DNA of 10,695 nt from Thermoplasmatales archaeon (GCA_011049295.1 DSCA01000070.1:1-10695), one strand, 5' to 3'. Counted from the stretch's first letter, positions 1 to 7,284 are shown. The notes: generated from the letters alone by a model not told the origin. A program made the numbers and translations.

Positions 1-943
1 CCACCAGCTCCGCCCGCTCCGACAGGCGCTGCATCTCCGCCGCCGGAAAGGGACGAAACACCCTCATCCGGGCCAGGCCCGCCCTCTCCCCCTGCTCCCG
101 CAGCTCGTCCACCGCGGCGTGGGCCTCCGCCCCGATGGCCCCCATGGCCACCAGCACGGTATCCGCATCCTGGCAGCGGTACTCCTCCACCAGCCCCCCG
201 TGATGGCGACCGAAGCGCTCCTCCCATTCCTGCTCCACGTCCGCAATCAGTTGCCTGGCGCTCTCCTGGGCCCGGTGCATGTCGTAGCGGGTCTCCATGT
301 AGTACTCGGGCCCGATGATGTTGCCGTGGGTAAGGGGGTCGTCCACATCCAGCTTCCAGCCCGCCTGGAAGGGCGGCAGGAAGCGGTCAACATCCTCCTG
401 AGAGGGAATGTCGGCGGCCATGGAGGTATGGGAGAGTATGAACCCGTCGTAGTTGATCATCACCGGCAGCAGCACGTCGGCATGCTCCCCGATGCGGTAG
501 GCCTGAATCACGGTGTCGAAGACCTCCTGGTTGCTGGAGCAGTAGTACTGCAGCCACCCGGTGTCCCGCTGGGACATGGAGTCGTTGCAGTCGCTCCAGA
601 TGCTCCATCCCGGCCCGATGGCCCGGTTGATGTTCACCATGACCACCGGGGTGCGGGCCAGCCCCGCCCAGTGCAGCATCTCGTGCATGAGCAGCAGCCC
701 GTGTGAGGAGGTGGCGGTGAAGGTGCGGGAGCCGGTGGCGGAGGCGGCAATGCAGGCGGCCATGGCCGAATGCTCGCTCTCCACCCGGACGAACTGGGCG
801 TCGCACTCCCCACTCTCCACGTACTGGGCCAGGCGCTCCACGATGGTGGTCTGGGGGGTAATGGGATAGGCGGCAATCACGTCGGGGCGGGCCATCCGGG
901 CGGCCAGGGCCGCCATGTGGTTGCCAGTGTCTATGACCTTCAT
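1..943 (-). CDS. porA: 2-oxoacid:ferredoxin oxidoreductase alpha subunit (PorA-like), cut by window edge
   Basis: The first 314 residues are present; the gene continues past the left edge. The protein is the alpha chain of a CoA- and TPP-dependent 2-oxoacid:ferredoxin oxidoreductase, which converts pyruvate or a related oxoacid reversibly to acyl-CoA, CO2 and reduced ferredoxin in the cytoplasm. Family hallmarks read directly are AYPITPQT at residues 25-32, ESEHSA at 55-60, the TSSHGLLLMHE block at 79-88 and the WSDCNDSMSQRDTGW block at 116-130, then the start of the transketolase C-terminal domain (VLVAMGAIGAEA, about 263-274). The ATG at 943 has a GGAGG a few bases upstream and sits in an ATGA overlap with the porD stop, so translation is probably coupled. 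The order G-D-A fits four-subunit archaeal Por, and porB is expected just beyond the left edge. Pyruvate is the likeliest substrate, but a branched-chain oxoacid (Vor) enzyme cannot be excluded from this part. Confidence 0.93.
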   Translation of the reverse strand, partial: MKVIDTGNHMAALAARMARPDVIAAYPITPQTTIVERLAQYVESGECDAQFVRVESEHSAMAACIAASATGSRTFTATSSHGLLLMHEMLHWAGLARTPVVMVNINRAIGPGWSIWSDCNDSMSQRDTGWLQYYCSSNQEVFDTVIQAYRIGEHADVLLPVMINYDGFILSHTSMAADIPSQEDVDRFLPPFQAGWKLDVDDPLTHGNIIGPEYYMETRYDMHRAQESARQLIADVEQEWEERFGRHHGGLVEEYRCQDADTVLVAMGAIGAEAHAAVDELREQGERAGLARMRVFRPFPAAEMQRLSERAELV

Positions 944-1185
944 TTTTCCTCCCTCCTCATGACGATGGCCTCCACCGGACATTCGGCGGCGCACACCCCG
1001 CAGCCCTTGCAGAAGTCATAGTCTATCTCCGGCTTGTCGTTGCGCCGGATGGCTCCCTCGGGGCAGAATATCCAGCACCGCCAGCACTTGATGCACTTCT
1101 CTTGGTCCAGCTCGGGGCAGAAGACTCGCCAGGAGCCCGTTTTGCCCATGGCTGCCTTCTCCGGTCGGGAAATAGCCGTTTTCAT
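940..1185 (-). CDS. porD: 2-oxoacid:ferredoxin oxidoreductase delta subunit (2x[4Fe-4S] ferredoxin, PorD)
   Basis: This 81-residue protein is the ferredoxin-like electron-transfer subunit of the oxidoreductase. It holds two classical CxxCxxCxxxCP cluster motifs: C31, C34, C37, C41 followed by P42, and C59, C62, C65, C69 followed by P70. These bind two [4Fe-4S] clusters that carry electrons from the TPP centre to external ferredoxin. The N-terminal 30 residues carry the usual delta-subunit lead-in (TGSWRVFCPELDQEKC). The ATG at 1185 is chosen because it forms an ATGA overlap with the porG stop and has GGAG about eight bases upstream; the same frame stays open upstream but only as antisense or out-of-frame sequence inside porG. 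The stop overlaps the porA start by four bases. The length is normal for PorD. Confidence 0.94.
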   Translation of the reverse strand: MKTAISRPEKAAMGKTGSWRVFCPELDQEKCIKCWRCWIFCPEGAIRRNDKPEIDYDFCKGCGVCAAECPVEAIVMRREEK

Positions 1186-1739
1186 GATATCTTTAACTCC
1201 TTGTGGGCGTGGGCTGCCGCCGCCGCATTTCTCTTGCCGGCCTCGCCGGACCAGCGCTGCCTGATGGCCTCCTGAATGGATTCGATGGTCAGCCCGTCGA
1301 TGACCCGGGGAAGGGTGCCCACCATGGGGGTGTTGACGATGGGAATGCCCCCCACCGCAATCTGATGGTTGATGGCGATGCTGGTGGCGTCCACCGCCCC
1401 CACCCGGAAGGGCAGGTCCAGGTCCCCCGGCTCCCGGGGCGTGTTGAGCACCATGGTGCCCTGGGGGCGCAGCCCGGCGGTGACGTCCACCGTGTCCATG
1501 ATCCCGGTGTCCAGCACCAGCACGATGTCCGGCTGATAAATCTGGCTGCGCACGTAAATCTGGCTGTCGGATATGCGGGCAAATGCCTTCACCGGGGCCC
1601 CCCGCCGCTCCGCCCCGAACAGAGGAAACGCCTGCACCCCCTGGTAGCCGGAGGTCAGCGCCGCGTCGGCGAGAACATTGGCGGCGGTCACCGCCCCCTG
1701 GCCACCCCGCCCGTAAAAAACTATTTCCGTCAGTGGCAT
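1182..1739 (-). CDS. porG: 2-oxoacid:ferredoxin oxidoreductase gamma subunit (PorG)
   Basis: This is the 185-residue gamma subunit and the first gene of the por operon. The N-terminus reads TEIVFYGRGGQGAVTAANVLADAA, with the GRGGQG glycine motif at residues 10-15 that is diagnostic of the POR gamma / KorC family. It is followed by the conserved FPLFGAERRGAPVKAFARIS segment (about 38-57) and IVNTPMVGTLPRVI (about 133-146). In four-subunit enzymes this domain helps form the CoA site. No Shine-Dalgarno precedes the ATG at 1739, but a TATA-like box at 1761-1770 is centred about 27 bases upstream, which suggests a leaderless start. The stop overlaps the porD ATG (ATGA). Substrate specificity cannot be told from this subunit. 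Confidence 0.93.
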   Translation of the reverse strand: MPLTEIVFYGRGGQGAVTAANVLADAALTSGYQGVQAFPLFGAERRGAPVKAFARISDSQIYVRSQIYQPDIVLVLDTGIMDTVDVTAGLRPQGTMVLNTPREPGDLDLPFRVGAVDATSIAINHQIAVGGIPIVNTPMVGTLPRVIDGLTIESIQEAIRQRWSGEAGKRNAAAAAHAHKELKIS

Positions 1740-1760
1740 GGAACTGCAATGCGGTATGAC

Positions 1761-1770
1761 CTTTAATAGT
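1761..1770 (-). promoter_or_regulatory. TATA-like promoter of porGDA
   Basis: On the minus strand the element reads ACTATTAAAG. Its centre is about 27 bases before the porG ATG at 1739, so transcription should begin at or within a base or two of the start codon. No ribosome-binding site lies between them. The assignment rests on position and composition only. Confidence 0.5.
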
Positions 1771-1804
1771 TTGCTTGGTACATTCTGACAATATCTATCT
1801 GTTC

Positions 1805-1845
1805 AAAAAATGAAGAAGAGGGGGGAAGAGGGGGCGGGCAGGCGA
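1805..1845 (-). terminator. Pyrimidine-rich tract with T-run after the exported-protein gene
   Basis: Just after the stop at 1852 the minus strand is almost pure pyrimidine (C- and T-rich, about 1811-1835) and ends in six T residues at 1810-1805. No convincing hairpin precedes it. Archaeal RNA polymerase terminates on T-runs without a hairpin, so this is a plausible terminator separating this transcript from the por operon downstream. The rest of the 1740-1851 gap holds the por promoter. Confidence 0.45.
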
Positions 1846-1851
1846 AGGCGG

Positions 1852-3438
1852 TTACAGCCCCAGCACCAGGGGTCCCAGGACCAGGCCGCTGAAGCTGCGG
1901 GAGGCTCCACCCACGGTTATGGTGATGGTGCTGGGCCCCAGGCCGAACACCAGGCCGGTGCTGATGGTCTCCGTCTCTCCGGGCCCCAGAACGGGAATGG
2001 TTCCCGCGGTGTTGCCCAGGAACACCAGACCGCTGAACTGGATGGACCACTCCACGTTCTCGGCGGCCACGGTGCCCGTGTTGCTAACGGTGGCGCTCAG
2101 CCCGAATCCGCCGGAGACGCTCTCCACGTTGAGGATGGCGGTGGGCAGGGGCGCATAGTAGATGTCGATGTTGCCGTTGCGGGTATCCTCCCACACGATG
2201 CCGCCCTCGGAGATGGCCACCGCTCCCGGCTCCTCCACCACCGTGCCGTCCTGGTCATTGATGCGCTCCGGCTCCTCCCAGTTCTGGCCCAGGTCGGTGG
2301 ACTTGGTCAGGTACAGGTTGCCCTCTCTCACGAAGGTGCAGAAGACGGTGGAGCCGCTCATGAATATTTCCGGGCTCTTCTCGTCCACCTGGGGCTGGGA
2401 GGGGAAGGAGCCGTCCTGCCAGGTGCTGCCCTCGTCGGTGGAGTATTTGACGGCTAGATCCCAGTCGCCGTAGATGTTGTCGTTGCTCATGTACACCATG
2501 ACCAGGTTGGTGCCGCTGGCATCGAAGGCCGGGTCCATGTAGCTGGCGCCGCTGTGGAATTCGGTCTCCGGCCACAGGTGGGCATCGCCCTCCTCGTCGG
2601 GGTCGCCCCACTTGACCACCAGGTAGCTGTTGCCGGTGTCCTCGTCCGGGGAGTCCCAGGCGAGCCAGAAGTAGTTGTCGGTGATGCCGATTTCGTTGTT
2701 GTAACTGAGGGGGTAGTCCTCGTCCCCGGTGATGCCGAACGAGCCCTGGTAGCCGGTGGTGAAGGTGATAATCTGCGACGCCGAGGGCAGGTCGTAGCCG
2801 GCATAGATGACGTGGCCCACGTGGCCCACGGACAGGCGCTGCGGGCTGTAGGCCTCCACGGTGAACATGCTGCGGTCGTAGTCCCAGTCGCTGGCGTCGT
2901 AGCCTCCCAGCATGGCCTCGTAGCTGGCGGCACTGGCCGGGTCGCTCACGTTGATGAAGAATATGATTCCCTGTGCCTCGTCGTTCCAGGAGCCAAACAG
3001 CGCGTTGCCCCCCGGAACGTTGCAGATGGCCGGCCAGTTCTGCAGGCCGGTGTTCATGTCTCCGGCCTCGGTATCGGTGTTCCAGACCTCGGTCCAGGTG
3101 TCGCCGTTGTCGGTGGAGCGCAGGAAGTAGATGTGCCCGGTGAGGGGGCTGACCTGTTTGTCGTAGGCGACCACGAAGCTGCCGTCGAAGGCCTGTGCGA
3201 TGGTCGGGTGCCGCTCCTCTCCCTGGTCGGAGGACAGCTGTACGTTCCCCACGCAGGCCGAAACCGGCTCGGTGGCGGGGGTGAACTGTCCCCTTGGTTG
3301 GGCTACGGTTTCTATGTGTCCGGTTGCCAGGAACGGCTCCCGCTCCTCGCCGGTCGAATACGCCTGGATGGCGGGCAGGGCCAGCAAGGCTGCCACTACC
3401 ACGCCCAGTACCATATTTCTGGTTCTTGTTTGCCTCAT
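1852..3438 (-). CDS. Exported Asp-box (BNR/sialidase-like) beta-propeller protein with C-terminal beta-sandwich-like domain
   Basis: This 528-residue protein has a clear Sec-type signal peptide: basic MRQTRTR, a hydrophobic stretch at about 9-22 and a likely cleavage after A26 (PAIQA). The body carries three Asp-box motifs of the form S-T-D-x-G-x-(T/N)-W at 108-115, 333-340 and 380-387, plus a late EDTRNGNIDIYYA strand (417-429). This matches the sialidase/BNR six-bladed propeller fold. Residues about 434-513 form a separate domain (NVESVSGGFGLSATVSNTG, then PGETETISTGLVFGLG) resembling the NTG-type Ig-like domains of extracellular archaeal proteins. The tail, GLVLGPLVLGL, is hydrophobic but has no basic stop-transfer end. 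I could not find the arginine triad of a true sialidase, so enzyme activity is not claimed; a cell-surface binding or structural role is more likely. The ATG at 3438 has GGAGG at the right distance. It is a single gene between por and alba. Confidence 0.85.
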   Translation of the reverse strand: MRQTRTRNMVLGVVVAALLALPAIQAYSTGEEREPFLATGHIETVAQPRGQFTPATEPVSACVGNVQLSSDQGEERHPTIAQAFDGSFVVAYDKQVSPLTGHIYFLRSTDNGDTWTEVWNTDTEAGDMNTGLQNWPAICNVPGGNALFGSWNDEAQGIIFFINVSDPASAASYEAMLGGYDASDWDYDRSMFTVEAYSPQRLSVGHVGHVIYAGYDLPSASQIITFTTGYQGSFGITGDEDYPLSYNNEIGITDNYFWLAWDSPDEDTGNSYLVVKWGDPDEEGDAHLWPETEFHSGASYMDPAFDASGTNLVMVYMSNDNIYGDWDLAVKYSTDEGSTWQDGSFPSQPQVDEKSPEIFMSGSTVFCTFVREGNLYLTKSTDLGQNWEEPERINDQDGTVVEEPGAVAISEGGIVWEDTRNGNIDIYYAPLPTAILNVESVSGGFGLSATVSNTGTVAAENVEWSIQFSGLVFLGNTAGTIPVLGPGETETISTGLVFGLGPSTITITVGGASRSFSGLVLGPLVLGL

Positions 3439-3445
3439 AGTTGTG

Positions 3446-3480
3446 CCTCCATGTAAGCAATACGTGAGTCTCTTAAATAA
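3446..3480 (-). promoter_or_regulatory. TATA-like box and Shine-Dalgarno of the exported-protein gene
   Basis: The minus strand reads TTATTTAAGA at 3480-3471 and GGAGG at 3450-3446. The box predicts a transcript start near 3450, giving a leader of about 12 bases that just contains the Shine-Dalgarno sequence. A T5 run at 3512-3508 could end the upstream alba transcript. The rest of the 88-base gap shows nothing else. Confidence 0.55.
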
Positions 3481-3526
3481 TTAACGTCGCCGCATGGGAC
3501 GCCGGGGAAAAAGCGCCTCCCGGAAA

Positions 3527-3811
3527 TTACTTGTTGAGGTATATCTCTATGGAGGACACGTTGAGCTTCTGGCCCTCTTCGTTGGTGACCTCTTCCGTGG
3601 CTATCTGGATGTCCCTGATCTTGGTCTCGGGCATGAAGCGTCTCCGGATTATCTCGGCCACGTCCACCGCCCGGGATATGGCTCTCCCCCGGGCCTTGAT
3701 GGCCACTTCCTTGGACCCAGAGCTTAGCTGGGTGATGGCGGCCAGCGCGTAGTTCATGGGCGGTTTGTTGCCAACGTAGATGACGTTGTCGGGACTTGTT
3801 CTCTGTTCCAT
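3527..3811 (-). CDS. albA: DNA/RNA-binding protein Alba
   Basis: This 94-residue protein is Alba (Sac10b family), a small dimeric archaeal chromatin protein that coats DNA and also binds RNA. The family pattern is clear: NVIYVGNKPPMNYALAAITQL at residues 9-29, then EVAIKARGRAISRAVDVAEIIRRRF (35-59), and the C-terminal VSSIEIYL strand. Many Albas have GKKP at the acetylation loop; here it is GNKP, so one of the two lysines (K16) is kept. The ATG at 3811 is preferred because GAGGTG lies six bases before it; the in-frame GTG at 3820 is part of that Shine-Dalgarno sequence and would leave no room for ribosome binding. It is divergent from the PAS gene, with its own TATA-like box. Confidence 0.94.
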   Translation of the reverse strand: MEQRTSPDNVIYVGNKPPMNYALAAITQLSSGSKEVAIKARGRAISRAVDVAEIIRRRFMPETKIRDIQIATEEVTNEEGQKLNVSSIEIYLNK

Positions 3812-3967
3812 GTTTTTCACCTCGTTGGTTTCCCGTATCTAATCCTTGGCCATAATATAAAATTATCGACCCGGTGAGTTGTTCTGTCAGCACAATTTTG
3901 TCGGAAAGAAAGGTTAAATAGTTTGATGACATATTGTTTGTAAATTGCAAGCAAAATAGAGGAGCCC
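3812..3967. promoter_or_regulatory. Divergent promoter region between alba and the PAS gene
   Basis: This AT-rich 156-base gap holds two facing promoters. For alba, the minus strand has a TTTTATATT box around 3853-3862, predicting a start near 3831 and a leader of about 20 bases with GAGGTG at 3823-3818. For the PAS gene, the plus strand has GGTTAAATAG at 3912-3921, predicting a start near 3943, and GAGGAG at 3959-3964. An imperfect inverted repeat, TTGTTTG (3934-3940) with CAAGCAA (3948-3954), overlaps that predicted start and could be an operator or a weak hairpin; this is speculative. Confidence 0.5.
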
Positions 3968-4564
3968 ATGATGCCTCCGGAAGAAATAGAGACCACCATC
4001 TGCAGCACCAGCCAGAGGGAGGAGGGACAGGAAGGCCTGCTCCTGCTCAACCCCAGGGGACACATTATCCACGCCAACGAGAGCGTCGCCGCCTTTTTTG
4101 GCCTGCCGGCGCACAAGCTCACCGGAAAACCCTTCCTGGCCCTGTTCAACCGCCGGGAGCAGCGCATGCTGGCCGAGCGGTACAAAAAAATCCAGGACAT
4201 GCCCCTGCGGTACCTGATGACCCGGGAGGAAGACGGAGACATCCGGACGTATGCCCTGACCATACATCCCGTGCAGGAGCGGGGAAAAACCCTGATGCTG
4301 GTGGTCACCCTGCACGACTTCACCATGATTGAAAACCTGCAGCGGGAGCGAGACTGCTCGCTGAACCGGGAGCGCACCTGCATAGAGTCCATCTCCCACC
4401 ACTTCTTCAACCCCCTGGCCATCGCCAAGGGATACCTGCAGCTGGCACAGGAGGAAGCAGACAACGGCTCGGAGGCCAAACTCCGGGCCGCCTCCCAGGC
4501 CCTGGACCGCATAGAAAAGGTGGTAAAGACCATCATCAGCACCGGCGACCTGGGCGATCTATAG
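3968..4564 (+). CDS. PAS-domain protein with histidine-kinase-like DHp helix but no ATPase domain
   Basis: This 198-residue soluble protein has no signal peptide or membrane segment. Residues about 20-118 look like one PAS sensor domain (LLLLNPRGHIIHANESVAAFFGLPAHKLTGKPFLALF at 24-60, ending in LVVTLHDFTMIENLQRE). A helix follows that resembles the HisKA dimerisation/phosphoacceptor region: IESISHHFFNPLAIAKGYLQLA at 139-160, with candidate phospho-acceptor H144 or H145 and the usual N148-P149. The protein ends about 40 residues later, so the HATPase domain (N, G1, G2 boxes) is absent. It could be a phosphotransfer partner, a dimerising sensor or a degenerate kinase. The TAG stop is followed at once by an in-frame TAA. 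A second ATG at 3971 has better spacing from GAGGAG (3959-3964) and may be the true start. The gene converges on tRNA-Ala with six bases between them. No response regulator or kinase is nearby. Confidence 0.85.
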   Translation: MMPPEEIETTICSTSQREEGQEGLLLLNPRGHIIHANESVAAFFGLPAHKLTGKPFLALFNRREQRMLAERYKKIQDMPLRYLMTREEDGDIRTYALTIHPVQERGKTLMLVVTLHDFTMIENLQRERDCSLNRERTCIESISHHFFNPLAIAKGYLQLAQEEADNGSEAKLRAASQALDRIEKVVKTIISTGDLGDL

Positions 4565-4570
4565 TAAAAA
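4565..4570 (-). terminator. T-run terminator of tRNA-Ala
   Basis: On the minus strand the bases directly after the discriminator A are TTTTTA, a minimal archaeal T-run terminator. It fills the whole six-base gap to the convergent PAS gene stop. No CCA is encoded. Confidence 0.5.
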
Positions 4571-4642
4571 TGGACCGGGTGGGATTTGAACCCACGGCCT
4601 CCTCCATGCCAAGGAGGCGATCTTCCGCTGATCTACCGGCCC
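4571..4642 (-). tRNA. tRNA-Ala(GGC)
   Basis: The 72-base minus-strand sequence folds into a complete cloverleaf. The acceptor stem is GGGCCGG with CCGGTCC and includes the G3:U70 wobble, the classical alanine identity element. The D-stem is GATC/GATC, the anticodon stem CCTCC/GGAGG with loop TTGGCAT (anticodon GGC, alanine), the variable loop has five bases, the T-stem is GTGGG/CCCAC with loop TTCAAAT, and the discriminator is A73. There is no intron and no encoded CCA, as usual in archaea. It lies 44 bases downstream of alaS on the same strand, with its own TATA-like box. Confidence 0.97.
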
Positions 4643-4664
4643 CTGAGAAGGTAAATGCCTCCCC

Positions 4665-4672
4665 TTCATAAA
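4665..4672 (-). promoter_or_regulatory. TATA-like box of tRNA-Ala
   Basis: On the minus strand the element reads TTTATGAA and is centred about 26 bases before the first tRNA base (4642). This is the standard archaeal distance, so the tRNA can be transcribed without read-through from alaS. Confidence 0.55.
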
Positions 4673-4686
4673 TGTTTTTCCTTGCC

Positions 4687-7239
4687 CTACCGGGCGTCCA
4701 GCTGCTTTTTCAGCAGGGCCACCGCCCGCTCCCTGGCCTCCGACAGCTGCTCCACCCGGGGTCCACCCGCCTGGGCCACCCCTGGTTTCCCTCCGCCGCT
4801 CCCCTCCAAAAGGGCGCCCACCTCTTTGGCCACGGCCCCGCAATCCACCCCCAGGCCCTCGGAGGCGGCAATGGTCAGCTTGGCCGCATCTGGGGTGCTG
4901 TCCGCCGAGACCACCACTGTGTCGCCCCGCGCCGTGATCTCCCTGATGGCCGCCGAGGTCAGCCCGTCCTGGGTAACAATGCGCACACCTCGATGGTCCT
5001 CGCTGGCGCCTCCCCCCTCGGCCACCATTTTCTGCAGGTCCTCCACCTGCTTGCGCAGCTGCTTCCACTCTGAAAAGAAGCGTCGGGCGGTGTCCGGCAG
5101 CACCGGGATGTCCACGCTCAGGGCGTCGGCGGTTTTCTGCAGCAGCTCCTCCTGCCCGTGCACGTGGTCCAGGGCCGCATAGCCGGCCTTGAAGCGCAGG
5201 CGCTCCACCCCGTCCTGTATGCGCTCCGTGCCCACGATTTTGATGAGGCCCAGCTCGGCCGTGTTGTCCACGTGGGTCCCCCCGCAGGCCTCCACCTCCT
5301 CGTCGGGGATGCGGACCACCCGCAACAGGTTCCCCTTGGGAGCCCCGCCCTGGTAGAGCCGCATGCCGTACTCCTGCTCCGCCTGGTTGCGGGGCAGCCA
5401 GCTCTTGACCACCGGCTTGGCCGCCATCACCATGCGGTGGGCCTCCCTCTCAATCTGGGCTATCTCCTCCGGGGAAATGCGCTGGTAGTGGGAGACGTCC
5501 AGCCGGGCCTCCCGCTCGTCCAGCTGGGAGCCCTTCTGCCAGATGTGGCCGCCCAGGACGTGGCGGGCGGCGGCGTTGACCACGTGGGTGGCGGTGTGGT
5601 GGCGCATGACGGCCATGCGCCGCTCCCAGTCTATGGCCCCGGTGACCGGCCCCTTTTTGAGGGGTCCGTCCAGCACGTGTACCACGGCCTCCCCCCGTTT
5701 TTGGGCCCGCAGCACCCGGCGCTGCACCTTTTTCTGCTCCAGGATGCCCAGGTCCGAGGTCTGGCCGCCTCCCTGGGGATAAAATAGGGTCCGGTCCAGA
5801 ATCACCGCCGGCTGGCCGTCCACGTCTCCCGACCACACCGCCCGAGCCTCAAACCGGGCCTGGTAGGGATGCCGGTAGAACAGCAGCTGGGTATGGAAAT
5901 CGGAGGTCTCCTCGGCCTGCGTCTGGGGGGCGGCGTGGCTGTGCAGCTCGGCTACCATGGAATCAAAGTTCTGGGGTATCTCCACCGCGTCGCCGGCCAC
6001 CTCCTTGACCACCTCCGGGGGCAGGCCATAGGTGTCATAGAACTGTATCAACTTGTCGGCGGGGATGTTCCCCTCCTCCCGCACGTAGCGGGCCACCAGC
6101 CTCCTGCCCTTGTCCAGGGTGGACCGGTACTTCTGGGCCTCCTTGTCCAGCATGGCCCGCATGGTCTCCCTGCCCTCAAAAAGCTCGGGAAAGTCCTCCC
6201 CCAGATGCCGGACGTGCAGGTCCACGATGTCGAACAGGGGAAGGTCCAGGCCCAGATGGGACAGGAAGCGCAGGGCCCGCCGTATGAGCAGCCGGGCCAG
6301 GTAGCCCTCCTCCACGTTGGAGGGGACGATGCCGTCGCTGAGCATGAAGGCCAGGCAGCGGGCGTGGTCGGCCAGGGCATAGATGTCCCGCCGGCCCTCC
6401 TCGCCGGCCCCCGACTCCCTGCGCAGAAACTCGATGACCGAGGGAAAGATGGCATCGTAGACGGTGGGCGAGCCCCGGGTGAGCCACACCAGGCGCTCCA
6501 GGCCGTAGCCGGTGTCCACCACCCGCAGGGGCATCTCCCGGTAGCGCTCCCCGTTGACCTCGTAGGGACCCCGGTCGTGGCGCTCCAGGCTCATGAACAC
6601 CAGAGTGGCCACCTCCATCCCCGCCGCCAGCACCTCCAGGCAGGCCCCGGCGTTGCCACCCCCGAACCACTCCCCCTCCTTGTAGGTCACCTGCCCGGCG
6701 GGGACGCCCAGCTGGTCCAGAAAGTGGTGGCAGTAGCGGGCGGTCTCCTCGCTCCAGTACACCTCCCCGTGGTTGTTGAAGGCGTGGTGGCCCATCATCT
6801 CGAACATGGTCAGGTGGCGCCCGCTCCGTCCCACCTCCTCCAGGTCGTTCAGCCGGATGCTGGGCTGGGAAATAACCAGGGGGTTGGCCGGCGGGGGCAC
6901 CTGCCCCGAGGTCACGTGGGGCTGAAAGTCGGCGATGGAGGCGATGGTCAGGTAGACGTCGGAGCGCCATCTGGTCACCACCGGGTAGCGCCGCAGGCGG
7001 GTGTGGCCCCGCTCCTCGAAAAAGGACAGGAAGGCCTCCCGCATGGAGGACAGGGTGTGCTGCTGGCTGCCCAGGGGACTGCCGATGAAAGAGTAGGGCA
7101 CGCAGGGGGCATCCCCGCACAGCTCCTGGCGGTCATCGGTGGTCCAGAAGTGGGCCCCGCAGGAGGAGCACTGTTTCCTGGTGAACCCCTCCTGCCGGAA
7201 GAAGTCCAGCTGCAGGAGGCGCTGTAAATCTGACTGCAT
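4687..7239 (-). CDS. alaS: Alanyl-tRNA synthetase, archaeal type
   Basis: This 850-residue enzyme charges tRNA-Ala with alanine and hydrolyses mischarged Ser- and Gly-tRNA-Ala. The archaeal N-terminal extension has a zinc-site candidate, C24, C27, C41 and C46. The class II catalytic core follows, with RYPVVTRWRSDVYLTIASIADFQPHVTSGQVPPPANPLVISQPSIRLND at 84-132, the motif-2-like FEMMGHHAFN (146-155) and WFGGGNAG (191-198). GYGLERLVW is at 244-252. The editing domain keeps all four metal ligands: H548 and H552 (HTATH) and C652 and H656 (CGGTH). The C-terminal DHHA1-type domain has the glycine-rich GSGGGKPGVAQAGG at 813-826. Length is close to that of archaeal AlaRS, slightly short. There is no Shine-Dalgarno; a TATA-like box at 7259-7269 is centred 25 bases before the ATG, so the mRNA is probably leaderless. 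The cognate tRNA-Ala lies directly downstream. Confidence 0.98.
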   Translation of the reverse strand: MQSDLQRLLQLDFFRQEGFTRKQCSSCGAHFWTTDDRQELCGDAPCVPYSFIGSPLGSQQHTLSSMREAFLSFFEERGHTRLRRYPVVTRWRSDVYLTIASIADFQPHVTSGQVPPPANPLVISQPSIRLNDLEEVGRSGRHLTMFEMMGHHAFNNHGEVYWSEETARYCHHFLDQLGVPAGQVTYKEGEWFGGGNAGACLEVLAAGMEVATLVFMSLERHDRGPYEVNGERYREMPLRVVDTGYGLERLVWLTRGSPTVYDAIFPSVIEFLRRESGAGEEGRRDIYALADHARCLAFMLSDGIVPSNVEEGYLARLLIRRALRFLSHLGLDLPLFDIVDLHVRHLGEDFPELFEGRETMRAMLDKEAQKYRSTLDKGRRLVARYVREEGNIPADKLIQFYDTYGLPPEVVKEVAGDAVEIPQNFDSMVAELHSHAAPQTQAEETSDFHTQLLFYRHPYQARFEARAVWSGDVDGQPAVILDRTLFYPQGGGQTSDLGILEQKKVQRRVLRAQKRGEAVVHVLDGPLKKGPVTGAIDWERRMAVMRHHTATHVVNAAARHVLGGHIWQKGSQLDEREARLDVSHYQRISPEEIAQIEREAHRMVMAAKPVVKSWLPRNQAEQEYGMRLYQGGAPKGNLLRVVRIPDEEVEACGGTHVDNTAELGLIKIVGTERIQDGVERLRFKAGYAALDHVHGQEELLQKTADALSVDIPVLPDTARRFFSEWKQLRKQVEDLQKMVAEGGGASEDHRGVRIVTQDGLTSAAIREITARGDTVVVSADSTPDAAKLTIAASEGLGVDCGAVAKEVGALLEGSGGGKPGVAQAGGPRVEQLSEARERAVALLKKQLDAR

Positions 7240-7258
7240 TTGCCTATATATGAAGAGG

Positions 7259-7269
7259 TTTTATAAAAA
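7259..7269 (-). promoter_or_regulatory. TATA-like promoter of alaS
   Basis: On the minus strand the element reads TTTTTATAAAA, the strongest TATA-like match in the window. It lies in the 45-base gap after the RAM-domain gene and is centred 25 bases before the alaS ATG, leaving no room for a leader. alaS therefore need not depend on read-through from the gene upstream. Confidence 0.65.
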
Positions 7270-7284
7270 GTTTGATAAAACCCT

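Noticed and set aside
2809..2830. Short tandem repeat of CGTGGCCCA
   Set aside because: It encodes VGHVGH inside the propeller protein and has only two copies; no sign of a functional repeat.
2554..3456. Plus-strand open frame opposite the exported protein (300 codons)
   Set aside because: The minus-strand frame has a signal peptide, Asp boxes, promoter and Shine-Dalgarno; the antisense peptide has no recognisable features.
3812..3820. GTG start for Alba at 3820
   Set aside because: The GTG forms part of the GAGGTG Shine-Dalgarno that serves the ATG at 3811.
5869..7227. Long open frame on the plus strand opposite alaS (452 codons)
   Set aside because: It is antisense to a fully conserved synthetase; long antisense frames are expected in GC-rich genes with biased third positions, and the peptide is low-complexity His/Gly/Val-rich.
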